Part shown: piece by piece, positions 1 through 11,700 of the stretch
Layout of the letters: every line of letters begins with the position of its first letter
Position numbering within the stretch: the stretch's first letter is position 1
Program-made: the position numbers and the translations under genes
The notes under the pieces: generated by a model
The model's input: only the letters and a program-made list of their open reading frames with translations
Told to the model about the DNA's origin: nothing
Databases searched by the model: none
Assembly (NCBI RefSeq): GCF_950023065.1
Contig: NC_088677.1
Coordinates: 88,189,469-88,253,468, forward strand
Length of the DNA stretch: 64,000 nucleotides
Reading direction: 5' to 3'
Source of the DNA: Planococcus citri
Lineage: Eukaryota > Arthropoda > Insecta > Hemiptera > Pseudococcidae

Positions 1-545
1 TAAATACAGCGATTCGCGCAAATTTCGAAAATTTCCTCGCAAACGAGAGATTTTTGATTTTTTTGGATTTCTTATTATGAAAAACTCTGGTCAAAAAACC
101 ACTCTTGAGGTGTCCGCTCCAGAATCGGCTTAAATGTGGATAAACTCGTTGAACAGATCGAGTATAACACACAACTCGATTTTTAGCTGCCCAACTTCAT
201 ATTCACGCCTTCTGGAGCAAATTCAAAATTCTGGAGAAATTGAAAAATCGCGCTGGAGGCTCCAGAATTGCTGGAAATGTCGAAATTTGGATTGAGGGGG
301 GGGGGTTAATATCAGTTTTAGGACTCATTTTGAACATTTTTACTGATCAAGTACGTACTTTTTTAAAAAAAAAAAAAAACATAAATCACCAAAATAGTCA
401 ATTTTGGATTTTCAAAAATTCGCCAAAAAATCGAAAAATGAACTTGGGCAGCTGAAAATTTGTATTTGAGAGTTTTAGAACGTGCTCTTTCCAAAAATCT
501 TGGTCCCGTTCAAATCGGAGGCGGACACCTCAAGACGTTTCCTTG
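1..545. mobile_element. Partial palindromic Harbinger-like MITE (right part)
   Basis: This stretch repeats the right half of the element at 17692-19087: the same block around 'ggtgtccgctccagaatcgg', then the 'ctggaggctccagaat' block, and a closing 'acctcaagacgtttccttg' like the terminal repeat of the full copy. The left part lies before the window. The following TTA could be its 3-bp target duplication. No coding potential was seen. The identification rests on matching the better-preserved copy. Confidence 0.6.
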
Positions 546-1599
546 TTAGTCAAAAACGTATCAATTTTTCCAATTTTGTTGGTACAGTGCAGACTTCAGA
601 ACAGCCTCAAACTACATCTAGTCGACTCAACACGTTGAAATTGGAATATGAAGTATCTGAATTTTGACTTGCCACCTTCATTGGAAAAAATGTTGCGGAA
701 ATTTCAATTTTCTAAAATTTGCAGGATCGTTCAGAACAGCTCAAAACTGTTTGAAACCGGATGCAATCGATTTTGGTCGTCGAAAGGAGGGTACACGTGA
801 AATTTCAGCTATCTATGTTACTTAGTTTAAAAACATTTTGATCTTTTCCCATTTGTTCCAAATTTTATTTTCGAAAATTAGCTAAAAATCGACAAAAAAA
901 TGCACTTCGTTGCCTGAAATTTGTTGGTGCTTTTTGGACACCTTTTTGGCGGTTTTACGTGGTTATTGTGAAATTCCAGAAGGGTGAGTTCAAAATTGAA
1001 TTTGTTTACCAATAAATTTTCAAATTCCAGAAAAAGTACAAGTAAAAAAATCAAATCTTCATAAAAGATGCGTATTATAACGAGCAGTTCTTTCAGCCAA
1101 GTATCACAAATTTTGTCCACTTCTCACTGAATGATTATCCCTTTCGATTTCAAGAATATTCCGAAATACCAAATTTTTCAGAGCCACTTCAGAACAATTG
1201 TGAAATAATTAGTCATGATTTTACTTCGAAAGTGACGCGACTGTCTTGAAATCAATAAAAAAAATTATCAACGATAATTTAAAGTAGTCGTTGATTGACA
1301 CATACGATTTCTTTTCAATTCACATAATCCCCAGATTACAAAAGTACTAGTATTTCACTCGTTATACGCGCATGAGAAACGAGATTGAGCATCAAGTGGA
1401 GAAGAGGAAACAATCAGCATTAAGGACAATGATCATGATGTATGTAGAGTAAAATTATATGCAGCGTTCGTGACAGTAGAGTGTTATTTACATAACTGTC
1501 AACTCAAAATGATACGACACCACCGTACAAAGTACAAACCATCCAGATAGGTAGTCCAATACATAGACGGTAGGGGAAAAAAGGAAAACGACGACAGAA
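546..1599. other. Upstream non-coding stretch of gene 1
   Basis: No gene was recognised. Bases about 690-940 are a diverged copy of the interior of the long-TIR element at 9462-10609 (the pattern of Ca-aa-ctgtttgaaacc, then 'aatcgattttgg', then 'gcacttc'). The remainder up to the conserved block near 1600 is AT-rich sequence in which nothing else was identified. Confidence 0.4.
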
Positions 1600-1627
1600 A
1601 AGTGGCCACTATCAGCTGTTTATTTTG
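1600..1627 (+). promoter_or_regulatory. Conserved upstream block of copy 1
   Basis: 'agtggccact' followed by 'ctgtttatttt' lies about 120 bp before the start codon. Related strings occur upstream of copy 2 (8459-8483, 'agtggctcttcgg' then 'ctgtttattt'), copy 3 (15212-15230) and copy 6 (56971-57000). The retention among otherwise diverged flanks suggests a shared control element. The role is inferred only from conservation and position. Confidence 0.35.
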
Positions 1628-1723
1628 ATAGTGTGATCGTGAGTTGAACCTCTCCTGTCGCTAGGAATCAATTTGTACAATTCGGTCTTTTGAAATTGTG
1701 AAAAAAAAACAGTGATCGAAAAA

Positions 1724-4700
1724 ATGAATCAGTTCGTAGCCTATTTGATAGTATTATTCGTATTTTTAACGCACGTGTGCCCCTTTGTGAAACCTGCTGA
1801 AGGAACCTTTCGTCTGCAGATCTTGCACAACAACGATTTACATGTCAGGTTTGTTGAAACAGACGCATACAGTGCACGATGTCCAGAGGAGTTCGTCAAA
1901 CAGAACAAATGCTACGGAGGATTCGCTCGCATGAAAAAGGCAGCAGATGATGCTCGACAGCAGGCTAAAAGTAAAGGCGTACCTAGCATTTTCATCAACG
2001 CTGGTGATAGCTTTCAGGGTACCCCGTATTATACGCTTTACAAATGGGAAATTGTCGCAGAACTGATTGAAAAGCTTGAAATGGACGTCATGGTAAAGTT
2101 ATTCCTTAATTTAGGTTTTTTTTTAGATCCAAGATACTTTCTGGCCCAAAAAAAATATTTTTTTGGAAAAATTGACGTCTATGTGTTTGACAAATTTCAG
2201 TGTTTGGGTAATCACGAATTCGACGACGGGATCGATAACTTGGTCGAATACCTGAAACATATAAAAACACCTGTTGTATGCGCCAATCTGAACATAAGCA
2301 GTGAAAAACGATTAGATATGCAAATCTTGACACCGTCAAAAGTTCTGACAGTGGAAGGAAGAAAAATCGGAGTCATCGGATACTTGACACCTGACACAAA
2401 AGTACGAATAACTTGAAAAATTATTTTTCGAGGTGCTCAGATTTTTATACGATGTTTGGTATATGGAATTGTGTGACTGTGTAGGACATGTCGAGTACAG
2501 AAAATTTAGAAATATTCCATGAAATACCCTACATACGACGTGAAGCTCAACGAATGAAGTCTGAAGGCATCAAGATCATAATCGCCTTAGGACATTCGGG
2601 TTTCGAATTTGATAAGAAAATAGCCGCAGAAGTAGAAGAAGTCAGCCTAGTTGTCGGTGGTCATTCTCATTCGTTATTGTACACACCAGCTGGTAGGTTA
2701 AGTTGCAATAAAACTATCCATAAGCACTCAATTTTCTTGCTTGTAACTACATTTCACTTACTAAGTATGTCATATAATTATATCACCACTAGATAAACCA
2801 CCTAGTGTCGAAGCAGTGACATCCGAATACCCTACAATGGTGGAACAAAAATCTGGCAAAAAAGTACCAGTAGTGCAGGCGTACGCTTACAGTAAATACT
2901 TGGGAAAACTCATGGTCGACTTTGACGACGAAGGTAACGTCCTCAGCGCCACTGGAAACCCACAAATTCTCGATTCAACCGTCGCGAAAGGTAAGAAATT
3001 GAAAACTCAGCTTGAAATATGTAAATCTTTCAACCAAGATCGAAAATCATTTTCAAAAAAATTGTGGCAGTTACACTTATTGAAATACAAAATTCAACTT
3101 TTTTTTACAGATCCAGAACTTGACAAAGAAGTAGCCAAATGGACTGCCAAAGTAGACGAGCGCGTCCACATCGTCAAAGGTCACACGCGTACTTTCTTAG
3201 GTAGATCGATTTTCAATGAGGGAAAATTCGAATCCACTTTGGCTAATTTCATTACCGATTCTTTTGTCGATTTTGTAAGTGAACTATAAGTAAACCTATC
3301 CACTAAGGTAGTCTTCATACTGTATATATGGTGGGATTTTTTTTGGAGCCCCTTGTAGGGGGAGAAAGTAATTATGCGCATTTTCTTTCGTTGTCTATGG
3401 TTGTACTCGTAAAATGCACATGTCCGCGTCCAAAATGTGGGGGGCACATCTCAAAATTGAACACATTACTTTTGTTGATTCTCGATATAATTGCATTTCT
3501 TCGCATAAATACAATTATCCACCAACACTATGTCCTCTGACTCCTTCCTAAGGAGCCTAGTGAACTGAAACAGATACACGATTTAACGGGGAACTTGATA
3601 TTGTGAAGCACAAAGTCATAAAACAGTAGAAAACGTCATAAGTTGTTCAGGTAGGAAGCCCTGATAATATATCTTCTCAGGGTTAAAGCGTATGAAGGAA
3701 ATTATGACATCTCGATTAGCCAAATGATAAATTCATGTATTGATAGCGTAAACATAAAATATCACAGGTTGCTCAAATCATACACATGAATGAGACTTCT
3801 ATAATTAAATGATAATTATAAACTTCTAGTAGAAAACGTAATGAATCAAATGCGTAATTTGGTGGCAGGCTTTCACTTGGTTAAGGACATCGGGTTCTCT
3901 GGAGTGCCGTGTCTACTGACGAGCTTTTAACCCCAACGCCCGAGTGCTAGTTACATTCCACAGTTCCTCATTTATGATCCTTCATGGCTTACATCCCACG
4001 ATACAGTGGAGATATAAAAACGCGTAAGGCGTGACTCGATATGTTGGTCCATGATGAATGGGATAAGTTCCAAGTGTCCTTAGAAAGCGTATCCGCAGCA
4101 TAAATTGGTATTTTGTAAGTCTTGGTCACCAAGGTATTCCACTGGGCAGCAAGAAGTCGAAAGCGTGAGGAGGAATGCATACAACAACTGGAACAGCTAG
4201 CGTGGTGAGTTGTTGGAACTAACAACTGAGGAAAAAACGCTTGTGCAGGAGCTTATAAGGGCGAAAGTTCAACGTAAAAGTGGCAGGGATGACGGATATT
4301 TGGCGTAAAAGTAGGGACATAACGGCTCGCGTCGCATAGGTCTCATTGGCAGCAGCAAATTGGTGGTGGTATCGTGGAAGGGTTGATGAGTCGCAGATAT
4401 TTCTGGCGACTGACGTCGCGAATATCTTAAATACGAGAATGCGTCTGACGTCACGAATACCTTGTAGAATTACGTAGAAACATTCATTTTCTACCGCCTA
4501 TAGGAACTTGACAGAGGTGCGCCGCGCTAGTGTCGCCTTGTTTATGATTGGCTGATGAAAGGTCCCAGTATAAACATTGGAATGTAATGTTGTGAAAATT
4601 GAAGGAAAATTGTTGAAAATTTCTGATAACAACGGGACCTTTCGTTAGTTTCGGTGTTTTTGACTACCATTTCCTAGAGCGCAACAGTTGTCTTGTCAAA

Positions 4701-7700
4701 TCCCTATAGTGGAGAAAGTGATCATTTCTACCGCTACACCCTCCCCCTTAGTTCGGTGCCACTTCATGAAAAAATCAAGACGTAAAAAATTGGAACTCAA
4801 TTTTGAACGTTCATCTTTTCTGTAACCAGTGGCGGATCAAAACCATACTTTTTGGGAGGGGGCGCACTTTTCTGATTTGAGTATTAGTTCTGTAATTCGT
4901 CGGTTCAACCATTTCATTTTTTAACTGCTTGAAAGAGCATTTTAAATGGCTCGAGCCAAGCGAGGGCAAGAGCTTTGGAAAATCCATAATTTGAAAAATA
5001 GAAAGACTCTGATTTAATAAAAGAAGTAGGTATAGGTTTTTCAGATCTCAACATTTTATAAATTTAATTAATGGTTTTTCGAAATTCCAAGGCTCCTACT
5101 AATTTTTTCCAAAAAAGCAGCAGCTTTAGTAACTCAAAAATCCCGAAAAAGTAATCAAAAAGTAACCAAAAAAAATTAAAAAACATGGCCAAAACATTAT
5201 AATGTAGAAAAAAATCAGATTTTTTCGTTTATAATCAAAATCTATAAATTAAACTGGATAAAAACTTGTACAATTTTAGCGAAAAGCACGGCTTTTGAGG
5301 AATTATTGCCAAGAAAGTACTTTTTTGCAATTTTTTCTGAAAGAGTTAAACTAAGTATACATACAATAATATTTTGCAACTTTATAAAAAAAAGCAATTT
5401 TTTGGCAATTTTGAGTAAAAAATTAAAATTTTCGCAATTTCTGGCAATAAAAGCGAGACTTTTCACGATTTCAGTGAAAGAAAGGGCTTTTTAGCAATTT
5501 CTGGCGAAAAATGATACATTAGAACAATTCTTGGAAAAGAGTGAGACTTTTCAGATGCAAAAAATAACACAATTTTTAGCAATTTTTGGCAAAAAAAAAA
5601 GAAAATTCTCAGCAATTAGGCAAAATTCGAGACTATTTGCTATTTTTGAGAGAATACCGAGGGTAAAAAAGTGACTTTTTTTTAAAGCAATTATCAATTT
5701 TGTTGAAAAAAGTGAGAGTTTCTAACGATATAAATTGATGAAGTGAAAAAATTGAAGAAGTATTGCAAAAAGCTGTATTTTTTGAGAATAATTGCGAAAG
5801 AGTGATAAGTGCTACATTTTGCAATTTCAGGAAAAACGCGAGATTTTTGAGTACTTTTAGCAAGGGGGGGGGGGGGTGAGAACTGTAGCGATTTTGCTGA
5901 AAAGCGAGAATTTTTGTTGAAAAGAAACATTTTGATAATTTTAGCAAAATGCAAGACAGCTGGACAATTATTGGGCAACAAAAATTTTTTTTCTCAATTT
6001 TGTTTGAAAAGTTGAACTAGATATAGGTAGGTATTTTGAAACTTTTTGATTGAAAGTGGGACATATTGAAAATTTTTAGCATTCAATTTCCGGGGGTAGA
6101 GTGAGAGTTTTGCTCTAAAGAGCGAGATTTTTTGTCAATCTGTTGCAAAAAGCAAGTTTTTTTTTTGGAAATTATTGCCTTATGAAAAAATTATACTTCT
6201 TCACAATTTTTGTCAAAAAAACGACTCTTTTTATCAATTTTTTGGCAATTTTAGCGCCAAAAAAGAGAGACTTTTGATTATTTTTTTAGAAAAAAAAGAA
6301 GAGATTTGTCGCCATTTTTTGTACATAAAAAACGAGGCCTCTTATAACGCTGAAAAGGCAGTGCAGCCAGTTGTAGAAAAATTTAAAAAGTAGCCATACT
6401 TTCACATCATTCACTGTTGATATTTTCAATATTTTTTCCAGTATTTTTCAAGAAGTAGGGCCGAGATAAAAATAAAAAAAATCAGAAAAGTATCCGAATA
6501 CGAGCCCTGAAATTCCAGCTTTGAGAAAGAGAACGAAATTGACCCAAACGAAGCGAGGGCAAAATCTTTAGCAAATTTATATAATTTGAAAAGCAAAACA
6601 AGTTCAATTTTATCATTTTAAATAAAATAAATCGGTTCTTCTGATCTCACTATTTCTCCAATTTAATCAACGGTTTCGAGAAATGCTTGGCTCAAGCGAG
6701 CTAGGACAAAAGTTTACCAAACTAGAGGAGGGGGGGGTCCCAAAAAAAAAATCATAAATTTCTCAAGAGCCATATACATAACGATCGTTTATATTCGTAC
6801 GATATATGTACCAGAAAACATCGAAGATAATTATTATTTTGACAGGGAGTACAAATGGCCAAAGCACGAAAGGATCCAGCATGGACCAAGACACCCATAG
6901 CTCTGTATCAAAACGGAGGTATTCGTACGATTATCGATAATAAAAAGAACGATGGTGAGAACGAAGCCCAATTAATTCAACGATCATCATCCCACGATAA
7001 TTTACCCCTACCTAATCTCCTCTTTTTGTTCGCGATGTAATTTTAGGCGCTTTAACCGTCGAAGACATCATGACCGTAATACCATTTGAAAATAAGTTGG
7101 TTGAATTGAAATTACGAGGAAGTACGATTAGAAAAGCTTTAGAATTTGCAGTTTCCATGTACGATCCAAACAGCAACACATTCGATACACGTTATTTCAT
7201 CCATTTTTCAGGTATCAATCAATAGAACATCATCTTCAGTACATATCTATGACCCAAAATCAAGAGTACTCTTCTTCATTCACACACTTTTTTTTTGTTT
7301 TGCTCTCAGGACTCAGAGTAAAGTACGATTTCACGAAACCATCCGGTCAGCGAGTTGCATCGGTGACTGCATTATGCAAAAATTGCGATACACCGGAATA
7401 CAAAGCTCTTCAAGATGACGAAGTATACGATGTTATAACTGTATCTTTCTTGGCCGACGGAGGAGATAAATTCGAAATGATCAAAACTGAATCTCTCAAT
7501 AAAACGAGACTGAGTACGTATACATATAATGTTTTGGTACCCAGATTTTTCTACATCAGTCCTCCAATAGAATTAGTTCTTGATATTATTCTGTATTCTA
7601 TGATACAACAGGTTTCATCGATATCGATCCACTTATGGCTTACGTAGAGAAGAATCGAGTGGTATATCCTCATCTGGACAATAGACTCAGCGTTACTGGA

Positions 7701-7814
7701 TTTAAATCGAGGAATCCTGATGCACCTTCGTCTTCTGCTTTCGTAGTATCATCCCATCTATCGCTATCATCACTGATTGCAGTTTTCTTTTCGTTACGAA
7801 CGTTTGTGTCGTAG
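1724..7814 (+). CDS. Ecto-5'-nucleotidase (CD73/apyrase family), copy 1
   Basis: Predicted to hydrolyse extracellular nucleotides such as AMP at the cell surface. Exons: 1724-2092, 2201-2401, 2485-2692, 2793-2990, 3111-3274, 6846-6954, 7047-7211, 7310-7513, 7612-7814, all GT-AG; 606 aa against about 574 for human CD73. A signal peptide covers about residues 1-28. The metallophosphoesterase domain shows D38/H40 (NNDLH), D95 (NAGDSF), N127-H128 with D131 (GNHEFD), H227 (GHSGF) and H250 (GGHSH). The C-terminal domain shows N403/R407 (QNGGIR), F517 and D523 (FLADGGDKF) and a CxxC. A Ser-rich stretch plus hydrophobic tail fits a GPI-anchor signal. ATG 1724 is chosen because all copies begin MNQF; the in-frame GTG at 1712 is not needed. 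Intron 5 is 3.6 kb of repeats. This is the most canonical copy with copy 4. Confidence 0.92.
3880..4560. other. Unexplained less AT-rich segment in intron 5 of copy 1
   Basis: This segment is visibly less AT-rich than its surroundings, with many CG dinucleotides and repeated 'gacgtcacg'/'gacgtcgcg' strings near 4415-4460. Short open frames exist on both strands, but none resembles a known protein and none exceeds about 80 codons. It is probably the inside of an unrecognised transposon. I make no functional call. Confidence 0.3.
5270..6480. repeat. Degenerate AT-rich tandem repeat
   Basis: Loose repetition of a unit of roughly 35-45 bp built on 'gcaatttttggcaaaaaa', then 'gcgagacttttga', interrupted by a G run at 5862-5877. 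The same texture recurs at 50160-50620 and 59330-60190, which marks it as a dispersed satellite-like family. It lies inside intron 5 of gene 1. The open frames here come from low complexity and are not genes. Confidence 0.55.
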
Positions 7815-8458
7815 GACTTGCCAAGTTGTACATTACATCAATTGTATTTTGTTGTTAGAAAAATCCAGCATGCTCCGTATTAATTCGAGCAACGAGAGCA
7901 TCATTTCCGACCCATCTTTCATTTTTTTATTTATAATTAAGAATTCGTTTTCAGTACCATACATGTCACATGTCTAAGTGAGTTTAGATGCATACAATTG
8001 ATGTACCGATCTGCCCCCTTCTACTAGTCTCGAGTAAAATTTTCAACGTTTACTCCTTTATATACCTAGCTAAAAAATATTAATTATAAGCTTGTAACTT
8101 ATTCAAGATGTACCTAGACCTACGTAAATAGAATATCTACGTAATAAAAAAAATTTACCAATAAATTGAGAAAAAAAACATGCCAAGGGTATAGAAAGGT
8201 TTCAGAAGTACGAATAAGGCAGGAATGAATAAAAGAAAAATATCTTCATCGCACTCTTCTTGGCATAATCCCAAAATTTACGTAGGAAATTTTTCGAGTA
8301 CCTACAGTTTCAAGCAGCTGTCCATTGAAGGTGTTCTCCACACAACATTCTGGTATTGCAATCGTGCGTGATACATAATTAATAATCATATTGATTATGA
8401 ATCCTTGAACTGGACATAGGAAAGGTGGGGAACAGAGAAAAAAAACGTTGGCAAAAAA
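7815..8458 (+). other. 3' flank of copy 1 and spacer to copy 2
   Basis: Contains the probable 3' UTR of copy 1, ending near the AATAAA at 8143-8148, then spacer. From about 8350 the sequence ('caatcgtgcgtgatacat', 'ggggaacagaga') is homologous to the 5' flank of copy 3 (15125-15205). Copies 2 and 3 were therefore duplicated together with their upstream DNA. No other gene was seen. Confidence 0.5.
8143..8148 (+). terminator. Polyadenylation signal, copy 1
   Basis: AATAAA about 330 bp after the stop codon, followed by an A-rich stretch and a second ATAAA-like motif. It is the first good signal downstream of gene 1. Cleavage position is not determined. Confidence 0.45.
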
Positions 8459-8483
8459 AGTGGCTCTTCGGGCTGTTTATTTC
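8459..8483 (+). promoter_or_regulatory. Conserved upstream block of copy 2
   Basis: 'agtggctcttcgg' plus 'ctgtttattt', matching the block near 1600 before copy 1 and preceded by 'gaacagagaaaa' as in copy 3. About 280-300 bp before the start codon. The functional role is inferred from conservation. Confidence 0.35.
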
Positions 8484-8760
8484 AATTTTTACGACAGCCT
8501 AGCCGATTAACTCGGACAAAAAATTTCTCGTTGCAGAAATTACCTTCATTATATTGTTACCTTCTCTCAAACACTATAGCGTTTATTGTAGTACATCTCA
8601 TATTGTCGCGTCGGCGTCGTCGTTGTGATGTAGTTAAAATTTACTTCTCGTCTGGTACATATTAGGTACCAACATCCAGCACCGGAAATATATCAATCGT
8701 TTGATTGACCATTTCTTCGTTCGCCTCAGCTGTGTCTCGGCCATTCGAAATTGTAAAAAA

Positions 8761-11700
8761 ATGAACCAGTTCGCAGCCTGCTTTTTACTTTTCTGGATAT
8801 CCGTCTACCTTATTGTTGTGAAACCAGTTCGAGCCAACTTTCGTCTTCAGATACTGCACAACAACGATTTACATTCCAGATTTGTTGAGACAGACGAATA
8901 CAGCGCATCGTGTCCCGAAGAGTACGTCAAACAGAATAAATGTTACGGAGGATTTGCCCGAATGAAGAAGGCCGCTGATGATGCTCGACAGCAGGCTAAA
9001 AACCAAGGAGTACCCAGCATCTTCATCAATGCTGGTGACATCTTCGAGGGCACACCTTATTATACGATCTACAAGTGGCAAATTGCCTCCGAATTGATTG
9101 ATAAACTTGGACTTGACGTTATGGTAAGATAATTGAAAATAATTTTGAGAATCTTGACCCAATCCGCGAGTCTCGCCTACTGGACCGATTTCGCTCATTT
9201 TTGTTTTAAAATATTCCTTACGACGTGTAGATATGTTACGAAACGCTTAGAATTCAACGTTTTTTAGTTTGAGCCTTAAAAATTAAAAAATGCACTATTT
9301 TGAACAATCTTAACTTTGAGCTTTTATTTCGCGGCCGAATGTTTCCAATTTGCTAAGCATTTTCCTTATCATCGAGTAGACTTCGCAGCCGAGTATTTCT
9401 CTTTCTAAATTACCCATATTGGTCAATTTTTTTTCATCAATTTCATTTTCAAGTTCAAATAGTCCGGCATATGACAATAGGAGTAATTGCCACCCCCCCC
9501 GCCCCGCCGATCATCCGGGACAACTTTTTTCTTAAAGAGGACATCCTAAGGAACATTTTAAAGCAAACTTGCCCAAAAAAAAAGTTGGCCTTACTTACAA
9601 AATGGCGGCCATTTTGATTGACAGGTCAGCCGAAATCTCAGATTTTGGGTTTCAACATAGGACTTGCACGAAATTGGAAAATTGAAATTTCCTAAAAGTA
9701 GCTGGAAGCTTCAAAACCATTTGAAACCACCAATGTAGTCTGCAACGTAAATTTCAGTTTGCCTTCTGCATTGGATAAATTAATGTTGGGGAAATTTCAA
9801 GTTTCAAAAATCTACTGGAGGTTCGAGTAATTTTCAAAAAAGTCGCTGGAGGCTCTAAAATGACTTGAACCCACCTGAAGTCGTCTTCTGAGGGTGTTAA
9901 AATTGGAGTGTAGAGTAAATTTCATCTTTCCATCTCCATTTGATGAAACTTTGTGAAAATTTAAAGTTTCAAAAATCTGCTGGAGGCTTCAGGAATTTTT
10001 AAAAAGTCGCTGGAGGCTCCAACACGACTTGAAATTCACCTGCAGTACTTCGTAGCGTATTGAAATTAGTTTTTAGAATAAATATCAGCTTTACAACTCC
10101 AATTTGATGGAATTTTGTGGGAATTTCCATTTTCAAAAATCTGCTGAAGGCTCCAGTACTGCTCAAAACGGGTTGAAACCATTTCCACTCGATTTGGCAT
10201 ATCGAAAATGAGGTGTATCCCAAATTTCAGCTTTCCTGGTCAATTTGGTAAAATTTTGATTTTTCCCTCATTTTTGGCCTAAATTGGATTTTTAAAAATT
10301 CACCAAAAATCGAAAAACGCACTTTAGCACTTGAAATTTTGACAGGTGATAAATTTTTGCATGATATTTCGATCTACCTTTGTAAGGTTTGAAAAATTTC
10401 GTGCAAGTCCTATGTTGAAACCCAAAATCTGAGATTTCGGCTGACCTGTCAATCAAAATGGCCGCCATTTTGTAAGTAAGGCCAACTTTTTTTTTGGGCA
10501 AGTTTGCTTTAAAATGTTCCTTAGGATGTCCTCTTTAAGAAAAAAGTTGTCCCGGATGATCGGCGGGGCCGGGGGGGGTGGCAATTACTCCTATTGTCAT
10601 ACGCCGGACTAAAATGGACATGAAATTTTTTTCTATAAGCAAACATTTTCCAATTTGTTTTGTTTTCTCGTGGAATAACGCTTCAATATCACTGAATTGT
10701 ACATATGGTGGAATTGATAAGAAAACAATTTTTAAATTTATATTCAGAATTGTAAAAATAAAGCAAAAAACAAAAAAATTTAAATTTCCTCGAATATCCT
10801 TTGGTAGCACTATAACCCTTCAATTAGGAAAAAATGAGTTTAAAATAGCCAAAGATAGGAATTTTCAACAGAAATGTTTCTTAATCGCTTCTGGAGACAT
10901 CTCCTTTTCATGAACAATTATTCAATAACACAATTGTCATTTTCAAGACACTGGGTAATCACGAATTCGGCAACGGAATTGACAACCTAGTCGAGTACCT
11001 GAAACATATAAAAACACCTGTTGTTTGCGCCAATCTGAACATAACCAGTGAAAAACGATTAGATTTGCCGATCCTGACACCGTCAAAAGTTCTAACAATA
11101 GAAGGAAGAAGAATTGGAGTTATCGGATACTTGACACCAGAAACAAAAGTACGAATGATCCACGCAACATACTCTCAAAAATGACTTCAATCTATTTATT
11201 TTAATGAAAATATCACTCTATCTTGTATGTACCAACTCGTACAGGTTCTTTCAAATACGGAAAATTTAGAAATATTCGAAGAAATACCCTACATACGACG
11301 CGAAGCGCAGCGTTTGAAGTCCGAAGGGGTCAATATCATTATCGCATTAGGACATTCGGGATTCGATTACGACAAGAAAATAGCTACAGAGGTAGAAGAG
11401 GTCAGCTTGGTCGTGGGTGGTCATTCCCATTCCTTATTGTATACACCAAAGGGTAGGTTACCACACAACTAGGTAGGTAAAGGTATATCAAGTCATGCCC
11501 ACAGATACGTAATGGAAGTCAAATAATATAACTGGTGTTGTTGACAGATAAACCACCTAGTGTTGATGCGGTTACATCAGAATACCCAACTATGGTGGTT
11601 CAAAAATCTGGCAAGAAAGTGCCCATTGTCCAGGCGTACGCATTTTGTAAATATTTAGGCAAACTAATGGTCGACTTCGATGATAAAGGCAATGTACTCA

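Noticed and set aside
1712..1723. Alternative start of gene 1 at GTG 1712
   Set aside because: Eukaryotic initiation favours the ATG at 1724, and every other copy begins MNQF at the equivalent ATG.
5306..5981. Several 60-100 codon frames on both strands
   Set aside because: They consist of Lys/Phe/Ile/Asn-rich low-complexity translation of the AT-rich tandem repeat.
10578..10913. 111-codon plus-strand frame near 10.6 kb
   Set aside because: It starts in the terminal repeat of a MITE and runs into intron sequence; it has no motifs and ends just before exon 2 of copy 2.
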